This document shows positions 25,661 to 37,499 of a stretch of DNA of 64,000 nt, one piece after another. How positions within the stretch are numbered: the first letter of the stretch is position 1; each line of letters begins with the position of its first letter. The notes under the pieces were generated by a model. It saw only the letters and a program-made list of their open reading frames with translations. It had not been told where the DNA came from and did no database searches. The stretch lies in assembly GCA_963969595.1 (NCBI GenBank), contig OZ018408.1, positions 36,208,108 through 36,272,107 on the forward strand, read 5' to 3'. A program made the translations under genes and the position numbers. The DNA is from Neckera pumila. Taxonomy: Eukaryota; Streptophyta; Bryopsida; Hypnales; Neckeraceae.

Positions 25661-27960
25661 TAGCTACAGAAGGAATAGAATAAATCCTTGTCGCAAACGA
25701 TTCTCTCGAAGGCGAGAAACATTTCACTTTCTTCTAACGAGTGTTTCTAACAACCTCCGAATACTCTCACCAGAGCCCCCTACGAGATCGAATAAGCGTT
25801 CCGCCAACCTCTCACAATCTATCGAAAAAAAAATCATAAAAGGAAGACACCGAGTGAGAGACGCACTGGCAATTCGCGATACGAAAGAACTCGCATCAGC
25901 AGCTGCGAACTGAAGCTCTGTCAAGCAAACCTAATCACAGAGATGAATTTGGCTTCAGCTCAAACGAAAACGAGAACAGCAATTTGTCAGTGTTCAGATC
26001 AGATGAAACCCAGCTTCGCGTTTGATTGATCGACGAGAGCATAATTCGGGAATGGGGAGTCTGTGCAAGTGCGAAGAATGTACAACGGAGAATGGCTGCA
26101 TGTTTGCCCGAGTATCCTTTCCTGAAGATCCGCTGTCATTCCAAATGAGAGGTCAGGATGTACTGAAGGAATTGATCTGATGGTGTGAACCCGGGGTACG
26201 TGTCGATGAAGAAAGGGTGAGGGCAAAGATACAGTGTTCGATGTTTGTGCAACTGGAAGGAAGAGAGGTCGACAGGTGCAGCTCGATGGAGTATATTGCT
26301 CCAGTCCTGTGCTGGCTCACTTTGACATTTATTGACCACCGCCGACGGATCTTACCGACGTCCTGGTTATGTTCAGCACTTGGTATCCTGGGAAACAGCA
26401 ACTGAATTAGGTCAAAACCATGGCAGGCCTGTTGTGTTCTGAGTGGCTGTGAATACGCAACCTCTACAGTAGAAGTCCTTACCAAACCTCTCATTTCCAA
26501 ACCTCTCTTCTTCCCAGACCTGCCTTCCAGCATAAGAAGAAGAGCTCTGGTCATTTTGACCAGCGTGAACGAAGAATCTGTTGGGGATAGGTGTACTATC
26601 TAGGCTATGAAGGCTTAGGTAGCGAGTGCTATTCTTGCCTTCCAGCATACTGTATATACAGGCTCCTGAGTGCTCTATCCAGAAGCTCAACTCTTTGCTC
26701 AGCTACAGTAGCTCTTCCTAGAGATACGATTTGAAAAGCCATCACTTTTAGCCGGTTAGGAGCCGGCCTTCAAGGATTAAGCTCGTCCTGGGAAACCAAT
26801 CTTTGTTGGCTTAGCGAAGCCAATCTTTGTTCGGACTGCTAGAATGCGTGAAGAATTTGCAATGTGGAGGTTTGGTTCTTTTACCCCCTCGTTTCCGCAA
26901 ATGTGGGGACTGTTTCAAATGCAATCTTCGGTCTGACTGGATGTTGCTTATGCGTGGAAAACCGAAGCTGGGCGTCAACTTTTGAACGTGTTCTCTCAGT
27001 TTTGGGAATGTGATTGTGTTAGTATCCGTCTGCAACTCCGAGAAGATGGTGCTCCACATCGTTTCAGTAAATCAATGCTGAGCTTAATGTCAACTTCAAG
27101 CCTCTTAAAAATACAAAGAGTTCGGGAATCAGGACAATAATTAAACTCCAAACTGAAAGTCCTTGTTATAAATGTACCAGATGTGCAATCTTTGATTAAA
27201 ATTTCTCAAAAGTCGCTGAGGGTACTTCATTAGGCACCTGCTGCAACCCCAAATTACACCAACATACACATACACATCGACGGAAGACTTTGGCTACGAT
27301 CTCCAGTTCCGATGGCTCAAATGAGTCTTAAGGTCCATCGGACTCCGACATCAATATACTTCCAGAAGTCCAAGACGTGCACGAGCCTTAAATTACTCAA
27401 GAGTTGAGCCTAGAACCCCATATATACGATCAATCTTCTTGGTAATTCGTACCAAACTCAACTGAAGGCAGTGAGTTTACAATTACGAATAACAATAACT
27501 AAGCCACATTTCAAATTATTTATAACAGAAGGACGGGATAATTGGGAACTCAACCCGCTCCTCGAGCTGCCCTACTCCGACGTAATGAATTGAGACACCT
27601 AACCAGATATTCACATGATTTGAACTGTGCCATCACTCGGGGTTTTGCATTGCACTGTAAGAAATACACGGTGCAGGCATAACACGTCACCACGAAGGCT
27701 AACAAATTTGAATTTCAAGAGAGAAGCCAACACTGAAGAAGAAAAGTACACTTACAGAAGAGGAAGAGTCAGCGGCCAAGCTGTCATGACCAGCAACCCC
27801 AAGAGACACACAGAATCCAGACGTAGCAAATACAACAGGAAATCATGAAACCTCACACTCAACACTGAGGCTAATCTTACAAAGACTCCAAAAGCACTCC
27901 AGAGGCAGCACTGCAATGCGTGCAAATTTTGAAAGGCCAGGTTCACCAGTTCTGAAATTC
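25661..27960. other. Spacer between PHT4 copy A and agmatine deiminase
   Basis: This holds the 5' flank of PHT4 copy A and the 3' flank of the deiminase. A 133-codon minus frame at 26153-26554 resembles nothing I know. CCTTCCAGCATA occurs twice (26522, 26638). No other gene seen. Confidence 0.4.
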
Positions 27961-27970
27961 AAGGGCAAGA

Positions 27971-30039
27971 TCACCAAGCGGCGGGGTGCTGCTGCGTGAT
28001 GCAGTGGATGTTGCCCGCGTTGAGCACCACCTCGCGCGAGCTCACGCCCACCACCTTGTAGTCCGGCCCGTATGCTTCCTGGATGATCTCCAGCGCGCGC
28101 TTGTCCGCAGCCGCTGCCACGCCGCCGAACTGCGGCACCACCACACCGCCGTTGGCGCAGTAGTGGTTGATGTACGTCGACGGCAGGCGCTCGCCGGCGA
28201 TGCGCGGCACGAAGCCCTTCTCCACGTACCCCTCCGCCAGCCCGCCGGCCTCCTTGAACGTGCGGAACAGCGGCGGCGGCCGCGGCAGCTTGATCACCTC
28301 GAGCTTTCTGCCCTTGGCGTCCACGGTGCTCGTCAGCCGCGCGTACGCGTCCTGCGACACCTCGTACTGCGGGTCGTCCTGGTCGTCCGTCCACGCTAGC
28401 AGCACCACGCCCGGACGCACGAAGCAGCAGAAGTTGTCCACGTGACCGTTCACCACGCCGTCGTCGCCCATGATGCCACGCCAGAACCAGATGATCTTCT
28501 CCAGACCCAAATAGTCCTTCAGCACCTTCTCGATGCCCGCCATGCTGAGCTGAGGGTTGCGAGACGGGTGTATCAGACACTCCTCCGTGCACATGAGCGT
28601 CCTGCAGCAGCCCATGCAGGCACGCGCATATGAATTTGCAACGCAACGCCATGCCAATCCATCAATGCAGGCTCCACTTCTTGCAACCACCAATCTAGGA
28701 AGCATGGACTAGTATGATCCGCGGAAATTGCCATTTCTAAAGAACCCAAAGAAATTAATGAAGAGTCTACCAATCGAGCGGAACTGCGTCAGACAAGATT
28801 TATCATTCCAATCATGAAATTACTTGCGGTGACAAGATCTTTCTCGCAATGGACCCAATGCTGCTTGCTTGCGTACCCTTGTCCGTCGGAGTGGATGGAT
28901 CCGCCCTCCAGGTGGATGGGCGCTTCGAACACTTCCAGGCCGTTCATCTGCAACAATGCGCGGCCCGCGTTGTAGTCCTTGTCCCAGCTGGGCATCATGG
29001 TGGGCAGGCCCAGCTTCTTCTTCAACAGCCCGCCGTAGCAGTCGTAGTCCCAGTGCACGCCCGCCACCACGCGCTTCCCCGTCGCAGGGTCATCCTTGGA
29101 AATGCACTGCGCACGTACCAGTTATATGTCATCATCCAGGAATTCCTAAGCAGGAGTCTGGTTAAGTTGCACCATTTCACGTACAGAGGAGACATGCTCA
29201 ATTGTAGTTCGCCACGCAGATAGTTCACCGAAAACAAGGAATGTCGGCAAGCAGCGAGAGATCTAGCTACTGGGGTATATATGTTCTAAGCTGGATAGCT
29301 CACCGAGGGTCCCCAATCGCGCGTCCAGCCGTCCTCAATTTCCAGCTCCACCACGGTGACGTTGGGCGCGTCCTTGAGATATTCGCGCGCCACTTCCGCC
29401 GGCTGCAAACAAGCAAGCGCAATTGTGAACGCTCATGGAATGATCGATTTGCAAACGTAATGTGATGGAATTCACGGATGTATATAATCGCAGCTGCTGG
29501 TGGTGGTGAGCCCTTGTGCAGGATAAGCATCAACTCAAGTTCATGAAGAATATTCAGAGCTGAATGCGGCGGCGGTAACGAATTTTTTTCTCACCTCGCC
29601 CGGGTGCGCGAACATGGTGAGCGGCTCGAACTGCGAGATGGCTTTGGCGATGGCGGCGTACTGCGCCTGCGCTGGCTTGGCATTGTCTCTCCACAAATTC
29701 CCGTCGTACGGCCATCCCATCCAGCACCCCGCATGCTTCTCGAATTCACCTGCACATCACGGTACCACCGCCATGCGGCCATTTGCCAACCAACGGTCAG
29801 CTAGCGACCACGTAAACCAAGACAGATCAGGCCCATATATTTTTCTCACCACAAAATTTGCAGACTAACGAGATCCACCAGCATGGGAACTACTACGTCG
29901 GATTATTTTAGACACAAGTGCAAATTCGTCAATTGCCAGAAATCGCTGGTACTGAAATTAGGTTTCTCTCCAACGGTTATTACGTACCGGGCATGGTGTA
30001 CCCCAGCTCCTTGGGAGTTGGCTTCGAAACCGACGCCAT
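27971..30039 (-). CDS. AIH: Agmatine deiminase (agmatine iminohydrolase), 5 exons
   Basis: Hydrolyses agmatine to N-carbamoylputrescine and ammonia, in the arginine-decarboxylase route to putrescine. Exons on the minus strand: 30039-29988, 29749-29595, 29402-29304, 29106-28877, 28601-27971, giving 388 residues, the usual family length. It begins MASVSKPTPKELGYTMPG with no obvious targeting peptide, so it is probably cytosolic. Visible family marks: CWMGWPYDGNLWRDNA (about residue 30 on), the substrate-loop motif around D98 (WTRDWGPS), LEGGSIHSDGQG, GHVDNFCCFVRPG (H232, D234) and the C-terminal GNIHCITQQHP with the nucleophilic Cys near 379. Plant and many bacterial members have RDTGP or RDYGP where this one has RDWGP. 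Coding exons are much richer in GC than neighbouring genes, especially the last one. The gene lies between the two inverted PHT4 copies. I see no break in the frame. Confidence 0.93.
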
Positions 30040-31410
30040 TGCCGCGCAGACAGTCTAGCCTGCACGCCATTCAACCATACACCCATTCCACCGCCAATCA
30101 GCACGTACTTCATCCCAAATATTCTACAAATAGTACCCAACACCACGCACAGAAAATTCATTCTTGTGTTGACCAACACGACAGCAAGGCTAGCAAGAAG
30201 AAGAAGTACAAGCATCGCATCATCCTCTGGCATGGGCACCCACCCGAACTAGCAAATTAAAGCTTGAAGAAAACGGACTGCAATTGAAGGCCGTGCACAG
30301 CAGAGAAGTCTATCCTGCCGCAGAATTATTGGAGCACACAGGGAAGTACGCCGATCGAGACTGAATTGAGGCAGATGAAGTGCGCAAGCTTTGAAATTTG
30401 CACAACAAGTCCTCCACTTTATACTGGCCTTGAATTGCAAAAAGACTCCTTCGCAAATTAAACCTTGGGGCCCCCATCAACCGATGCCGGCCGTTGCAGT
30501 TTCGGCATCTTGTTACTTGTCGCCTTGAAACTCGGACTCAGAATTCTTATAAACCTCCAATCCACGATGATGATGCTACGCCTAGCGTCAACAAACGAAT
30601 CACGAATCACGAATCTGGAATCAGCACCTGAATCAGCACTTTGCACTTAGACCTCTCGTGGGTGGAAATTAGTATCCCTACGAAAGAAAGTAGTATCACT
30701 TCAAATTTTATTTCCTGAGAAAATGCTGTACAGTGATATTTCAACCTATCTGCACTGTACTGGGACAAATTCGCGTTACTCAGTGAGAACTCCAGCTCAA
30801 ATTAGTGTCACAAGCAGCATATTATTAGGAAAAATCAGCTACAGTAATACAATTCAGTTGTTGGGGCCTTCGCCAGGACGGAGTGTCAACTCCGGAGAAG
30901 ATTTGCCTCGGTAATATCCCCCACTGTGGCAGCCATTACTCGAAATGAAGCCGATCTAGAGTAGCAAATTCGTGCTCCCTGAAGTCTCTCCGACGGATCC
31001 AGCAACTGAAAGTCGGGCACTTTTTCATCATCTGTGTTTTGGATGATTTATTCCTGATTGCAGCACAGTGTCATCCCTTTGCTTTTTCAGTTGTGCCGAC
31101 CACCTGGTAGTCTCCAGCGATCTCAGAATGAGTTCAGGGTTTTTAGCCAAATGTTCTTTTGGGGAAGATTTTTTTTTATTTTACAATGAGGGATGAAAAA
31201 ATTAAGTAGATATCGAGCGAAATTTAGCCAGTTCTGGGATCGCTGCAGGCTGGTACTAACTTACTTCTCAATGCCCCTGTTCATCAACTGTGTTTGGGAT
31301 GTGTGGTTATTAGATGGGTTCGCCATCTAGGTCGTGGCCAGTAAGGCAATTGCCTAATGGGATGTTTTGAGTCCCCCAAAAAATCAATTTTGTTACACCT
31401 GGATTTTTAA
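30040..31410. other. Upstream flank of agmatine deiminase
   Basis: The first few hundred bases presumably include the 5' untranslated region and promoter; no motif is distinctive enough to call. 30660-30740 matches, inverted, the end of the tandem duplication at 36292-36380. Confidence 0.4.
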
Positions 31411-31788
31411 CTACACAAAATAGTGAAATTAGGTTGCCCTGTCAATTAGGTTGCCTTACCAGAGATAAATTACCTCATGGATCAATGCTTGTCCCACAGG
31501 GAGGCGCATGTCACTCTTTGAATCAAGCCTTGAACTAATGCACAAATCTATACCATACACATGGCTCTGAGTTAAATGCATCATCGTACAAAAGCAATGA
31601 ATATTTATATAGTTTGGATTGTTGAGAAATTAGTGTGGGCAACCTAATTTCACTACACAAAATAGTGAAATTAGGTTGCCCCGCACTAATTTCTCATATC
31701 TAACACTTTCAGACATGGTCAACTATAGTCTGGGGCAACCTAGTTTCACTATTTTGTGTACTGTACTATTTTGTGTAGCTGGTACTGG
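31411..31788. mobile_element. MITE, CTACACAAAATAGTG family, copy plus partial copy back to back
   Basis: A full copy runs from CTACACAAAATAGTGAAATT at 31411 to the complementary end near 31660. A second, shorter unit with the same ends starts at 31653 and runs to about 31770, followed by one more TTTTGTGTAG up to the border of the foldback element at 31777. The overlap suggests one element inserted into or recombined with another. Confidence 0.65.
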
Positions 31789-33728
31789 GGTCCTCGGAGT
31801 CCCTCTTTCAATTAGCTTTTAGGTCAAGTTACCTCAGCCTGTAAAAATGCAGGTCATGCAGCTGGCCGCCCTTCCACCTCGATGCGGGATTTTTGTCCAG
31901 TTGTAAATTTCTTGGGGCGGGATAAGGTTCTTCCTGCGTCCTATCCCTGGGCACTAGCCATGCCTGCCTTCCTCTTATTTTTGCACAAACAGGGCCTTTC
32001 TTGATGCGGGATATTTGTCCATTCCCCGTTTATGTTACCCACCACAGCAACATCTCGATGCAGGATATATAATTTACATGAGAGCTGTGAACATGTGGAG
32101 AAGAAGAAGAAGTTGGCTGCTTTTGACATGAATTGCCGGAAACCTAGTTTGCCAGCTACACCATGACTTGAAGCTCAAGTGGAGACTGTGGAGGGGTGAC
32201 GCAGCAGGCCTTGGGGCGGGATATGATGCTCTTCCATGGTGTCAGCAATTATGGCCATGGAAGCTGGCCTGAGTGATGTGATAAGCTCAAAATCCCGCAT
32301 CGAGGTTGAGTTTGAGGAGGTAAAGTACAAAGGGGTTTTGTCACTTCAAATGCTAATATCTTGCAATCTACACGGACAGTGGAAATTTATGAAATCTTTT
32401 CCACATCTTTTTAAACTAGTTTACTACAAGATCGTACATTGACATGTGTCCGAAGATGTTTTTTTTGTTTTCCAAGAATTGGTATTTGTACTAGAAATGG
32501 CAGTTTTAGAACATTTTTGGTAAAAACATAGTCAAAACCTTTAGGGGCTAGCTTAGAGCATCTCTACCAAGGCACATCATATTGACACCATAAGGAGTTT
32601 GTTGTGGTTGGGTTTTCTCCTCAATCCCACCAAAAGGAGACTTCATAGTTTTTCAACGTAGACCTCTCCAGATTTTCATTGCCACACTCAAATTAGCCCT
32701 TCATATCACCAAATAAAAATATCTTGATTTTGGATGGTGCATGTGATACTTTAATTTAAAAAATACTAAATTTTCCATAAGGATAATTTCCAAAAATATT
32801 CAACTCTTGTTTTTTCTATTTAATTAAAGCCGACCCTTAGAGCCAAGTACAATACAAGTAACTAAATGCAGCCTAATTACCACATCCATAAGATACTGTA
32901 TTGTCAACCAAAAGCTAATTTGGCCATATCGGTGTTACTTCATCAAACTCACCACTATGCCAAGCCTTTTTTTTGAAGTGTTGCATTTGCACTTGCATAT
33001 TATATAAATCTTACTGCGGCTATTTCTGGATGTGGGATTTTTGAACTCATCCCCAACACACCTCCTCAAACTCAACCTCGATGCGGGATTTTGAGCTTAT
33101 CACATCAGCTTCCATGGCCATAAATGTTGACACCACGGAAGAGCATCATATCCCGCCCCAAGGCCCGCTGCGTTCCCCCTCGATCTCCACTTGAGCTTCA
33201 AGTCATGGTGTGGCTGCCTTCCAATTCCTGTCAAAAGCACCCAACTTCTTCTTCTCCACATGTTCACAGCTCTCATGTAAATTTTATATATCCTGCATAG
33301 AGATGTTGCTGTGGTGGGTAACATAAACGGGGAATGGACAAATATCCTGCATCAAGAAAGGCCCCATTTGTGCAAAAATAATAGATGCAGGTGCCCAGGG
33401 ATAGGGCGTGGGGAACCTTATTATCCCACCCCAAGAAATTTACAACTGGCCGGACAAAAATCCCGCCCCAAGAAAGGCTTTGAAGCTGCAATTCCCGGTA
33501 GTTGATAAGCTTTTGTGGAGGGCTAGCTACTACCTGGAGATAGTGTGTGGAGAGAACCATCCATATCCCGCCCCAAGAAATTACAACTGGACAAAAATCC
33601 CGCATTGAGGAGGAAGGGGGGCCAGCTGCATGACCTGCATTTTCCCAGGCTCAGGTAACAGCTTTGATATAAAAGCTAATTAAAAAGAGGGACACCAAGG
33701 ACCCTTCCCCAAGCCGTACCAGGTAGCT
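31777..33728. mobile_element. Foldback-type element with long inverted arms
   Basis: Left arm 31777-32320 is repeated in inverted orientation at 33061-33728, around a spacer of about 740 bases. Both outer ends begin AGCT then TGGTAC after a few bases. The arms share the same order of blocks, for example GCAGGTCATGCAGCTGGCC, CATTCCCCGTTTATGTTACC, and GAAGAAGAAG after ACATGTGGAGA. The right arm is longer because a block around AAATTTCTTGGGGCGGG is repeated inside it (33415-33470 and 33560-33605). No transposase is visible. Both arms carry many copies of a GGGAT motif. Confidence 0.75.
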
Positions 33729-33769
33729 AAATTCCAATCCTGGTGTAACCATGGAATAACTTGGGGACT

Positions 33770-34065
33770 CGTAAACCACTCGTGGGACTTCTCCCGTTCA
33801 TTCTGCAGGGAAGTTTCTGCACCGTAATGCCTGATTACATGGGCAAACCTGCGTAATCAGGGATTACAGATTTTTCATCCGTCTCCAATTTATCATCCAA
33901 AGTTTCATTGAATTTTGCTTGTGCTTTATGTTAGGCAATACCCTTATCGTCGGGCATTGCGCCAAATAATCGACCCTCCTCGTCGGGCTCCGCCCTCCTC
34001 GTCGACCAATTATTTGGCACAATGCCCTCCTCTGCGGGCATTGCCCTATACAAAACATCCAATTA
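33770..34065. repeat. Dispersed repeat with internal palindrome, copy 1
   Basis: Matches 44245-44455 from CGTAAACCACT through GAAGTTTCTGC, TAATGCCTGATTAC, and TTATCGTCGGGCATTG. This copy carries about 80 extra bases (33960-34040) whose own ends, GCCAAATAAT and the complement ATTATTTGGC, are inverted. Confidence 0.55.
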
Positions 34066-34684
34066 GGGACTGGCTACCACCCACCCATGAGCCATGAGCC
34101 TGACTGTGCAAACCCATCCAACCAACATACATTGGAAACACGAAACAGCCTAAGCTTGGTACCTGTAACTTAGTTGGCCTCCACGACTGAAAAGCAAAGG
34201 GTATGCACTCACTCTGCAGTCATGAATAAATCATCCAAAACTGAGATGATGAAAAAGGGCCACAGTTTCAGTTGCTGGAGCGGAGAGAGCTAGCTCGAAT
34301 TAGATGGGCATCTTCCTAAAGATGGCCACAGTGTGGGATATAAGATAAACCAGCCCATTGTGGTCAAAAGTTTGGAGTCTACCCTCATGCCATTGCTGAA
34401 AGTTTTCAAATTTTTTCCCACATGAAGACAAGTGTGACAAATAGTGAGAGCAATAGAAACTATATTTTTCAAACAAAGTATGAATTTGTTCATTACAGAG
34501 ATCTGTCCAAAAGGGTCAATAGACTACCCTATAACCAACAAAAATTGTATCCAATATGCTCTTCTTAATCACCTAAAGTGGTCACAATAATTTCTAATGT
34601 AGAAGGCCATGAAAAGTCACTTCCTACAATGATTTACACTGATAAAAGCAAGTGTTCCTAATGAGGTCACTCATCACTCCATTG

Positions 34685-35065
34685 GTGATTTTTGGTGAAT
34701 TTTTTAATTTAATTTCCATGATTTTAATTGATAATTCATTGAAGAGCATTGGTGATGAATTTTTTTAATTTGATTGCGGAGATATGTAGAAAACCTCCAT
34801 ACGCACATCTTTCCTTCCACAAGCATCTCCCCAAAAAATTCACAATTCCCTCAAGAGAGATTTCTATTTTGGAGTGATTTTGCCTTCACTTTGAAAATAA
34901 ATATCTCTTTATTGTAATTAGATTTTTGCATTTTCTCTTCTGCTATAACTAACTTCGTACATGAAAGCGTGCTGGTATAATTCTTTTGAAAAAAACTAAT
35001 TATAATGAAGAGATATTTATTTTCAAAGCTGAGGGCAAAATCACATATCTTTGTGGTAGGCAACT
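34685..35065. repeat. Dispersed repeat, direct partner at 1460-1860
   Basis: Same orientation and block order as 1460-1860, with diverged sequence throughout. Confidence 0.6.
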
Positions 35066-35149
35066 GTATATAGGGTACAATTCATTTATGAACTTTTGCT
35101 CCCTGGTAGTTTTCACCAGCAAGTTTCTAAACTTTAGTAAGCCGTATTA

Positions 35150-36293
35150 TGTACCAAAATGAAGTGATTTTCAAATTGCAAGTTGCATTGGAATTTTAGA
35201 GAAGAATACTTTATCATTATAACAAATATGTACATGTGAAATTCAAAATTACACAAACACTTGGATGTTTTTTGTACACTATCTATCATCTAGTAGTAAC
35301 GCCGTTTACCAAAAATTTTGCTTGCATGCAATTGGTCATGTTCAAACTGATTGTTTGTAGTTGTTGTAGAGATACTTCATTCTATACCATTTGAATTGCT
35401 TGTATGATTTCTTGCTTATTCTTCACCCCATTGCAAAAAATCTTTGACCATCTTCCAAAGGATGGTACGGTAGATAGTATATAAGAGAAACCCAAATTGT
35501 GTATGATTTTGGATTTCACTTTTTTCACTTGTTATGAAGTCAAAGTGCACTTCATGGAGATTCCATTACAATTTGCGGATTCAAAATTGGTTTGTTTTTT
35601 AGCATGCTAGAGCTTCCTGAAGTTGCTGAACTTTGTAGTGAAAACTGACTGAAAAATTTGTAAATAAGCCGTACTTCACTATACTGTACAGTTAGGTCTA
35701 GCTGAAATACAAAATTTGGGTCCTCTCTTGAGATTAGGAGAACTTTGGGAGGCCAAAAATGAACGGAATTTTGAATTTTGAATCACGTTGGAATCACACT
35801 GAAGTCTATTTTATCATCGTTACAAACACACATATGTAATTGAAAATCATACAAAGAGCTCGATGTTTTCTATACACTATGTACTATCTAGTGTTGCCAA
35901 CATTTGTGAAAATTACAACTTGTATTCAATACATATAAGAAATTAACCTTCACAATTGCTTTAGAGGTACTTAATTTCATACCACTTGAATTGCTTGTAT
36001 GATTTCTTGCTTGTTCTTCACGCAAATGCAAATAGAGTTTGACTATCTTCCAAAAAATCTCTATGAAATGATAGATAGTGTATAAAAGGAATCCAAATTG
36101 TTGCATGATTTTCAATTATTCATTTTTCACTTATTATGAAGTTGAACTGCACTTCATTGCAATTCCAACGCAATTTGCAGTTTCAAAATCAATTCATTTT
36201 CTAGCATACTAGAGCTTTCTAAAGTTGTTGAACTTTGTAGTGAACACTGAATGAAAAATTCGTAAATGAGCTGGACCTGACTATACAGCACTA
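35150..36293. repeat. Tandem duplication, two units of about 540 bases
   Basis: Unit 1, 35150-35692, and unit 2, 35757-36293, share ordered blocks such as GAATTGCTTGTATGATTTCT, TATGAAGT, and TAGAGCTT with TTGAACTTTGTAGTGAA, each ending near CTATACTGTACAG or CTATACAG. They are clearly diverged. A matching end sequence (GGTGGAAATTAGTATC, AAGAAAGTAGT) occurs inverted at about 30660-30740. Confidence 0.6.
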
Positions 36294-36631
36294 TACAGCA
36301 CAGCACCCATTTTCTCAACAAATAAAATTTGAAGTGACACTACTTTCTTTCGTAGGTGATACTAATTTCCACCCTCACTAACTTATTATGACAAATCAGG
36401 GTGGGGGCATGAAGGCCTCCCTCACAGAAACCCAAACTAAAAAGAGATAAGTTAACTTAGCACAGGAGGGCAGCATTCTCCTGCTGTCATTCTCTGCGAG
36501 TCACATGTGCACTGCTGAAGAATATTATTTAAACTTTCTCAGCTGCAATACACTACTGTAGTAAGGATACCAATTACTGGAGGGTTCTTTTCAAACTTTT
36601 TGAAAGACGTGGGACATTTTGCAATGTCCAT

Positions 36632-36773
36632 TAAGGTAGTATGCTCTTAAAGTGACCAATTGATCCTACCTAACTCATCATTGACAGTAGAACATACTTC
36701 AAGCAACATGTCAGTCCTTCCTAGATAGGTGTCGCAATTAGAACACGGTTGATTTTAGGTGTAGTTACCTTAC
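36632..36773. mobile_element. Short MITE, TTAAGGTAGTA family, copy 2
   Basis: Same orientation and borders as the copy at 8782-8930. Both are flanked by unrelated sequence, so this is a mobile unit and not part of a larger duplication. Confidence 0.6.
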
Positions 36774-36927
36774 TTGCAATGCACCACTCCTGATGGCATT
36801 CCAATTGGAGAATTGAAGTGAATTGCTTATGCCTGATAGAGCAGTATTCATTACGTCGGAGTAGGACATCACAAGAATCTGGCCATCCTTCCCAGATTCA
36901 CCTCTGTCATTGTATGAACAGTTGATT

Positions 36928-37499
36928 CATTAGGAAAAATTTCAGCCCTCCAGAAGGCCGCAAGTTTGGCACCCACCCGGTGCAATTATGGAAAAAAATC
37001 AAAATCAAAAATTATTTTTTAATATTTAAAAATTGGGTGCGTGACAATAATACACTAAAAATGATATTTAGTGTTGGCAACACTAATTACGAACCTTGAC
37101 ACTAAATATCATAAGTAAGTAACACTAAATCTAATTTCTAACACTAAATATGCTCTATGGTAAATCTGAAATCTGAAAAGGTTTACATTTAGTGTTAGAA
37201 CACGTTAAAAAAATGAACTTGCAAAGGAAAAGATTGAAGACAAGTAAAATTGAAGACAAGTAAAATGGTTGGTAGGGGGGTAAAACACTAAATGTCATAC
37301 TACACTAAATATCATTTTTTAGTGTAGTGCCACGTCAGATTTATATTTTAAAATTTTAATTTTAATTTTAATTTTTTTTTTAATATTTAAAAAAAAATTT
37401 AAGAAAAAATAAATTTTTATTCATTCTCAAATTGCACCAAAGGGGTCCCGTAAATCAATTCCTTAGCAGCCTTCTGGAGGGTTGAAATTTTTCCTAATG
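36928..37499. mobile_element. TIR element of about 570 bases, host of a nested MITE
   Basis: The ends are inverted repeats of 31 bases (36928-36958 and 37469-37499) differing at one position; the left one begins CATTAGGAAAAATTTCAGCC. Between them lies low-complexity A/T sequence, and the MITE at 37053-37324 has inserted into it. It has no coding capacity, so it is a non-autonomous DNA transposon of unknown superfamily. Confidence 0.7.
37053..37324. mobile_element. MITE, CACTAAAAATG family, copy 1 (nested)
   Basis: The terminal inverted repeat is CACTAAAAATGATATTTAGT, with its complement at the right end, flanked by TA on both sides (likely TA target duplication). Internally it is almost identical to the element at 59701-59954, apart from a short direct duplication of GAAGACAAGTAAAAT near 37237-37265. 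It lies inside the larger TIR element 36928-37499. Confidence 0.8.

Noticed and set aside
25101..25913. 270-codon plus-strand open frame, the longest in the window
   Set aside because: It is antisense to PHT4 copy A exon 1 and its 5' flank. The minus strand carries recognisable family sequence; this frame does not.
27843..28652. 269-codon minus-strand frame overlapping the deiminase
   Set aside because: A long frame without stops is expected from the high GC of the last deiminase exon; it is arginine- and alanine-rich shadow sequence in another frame.
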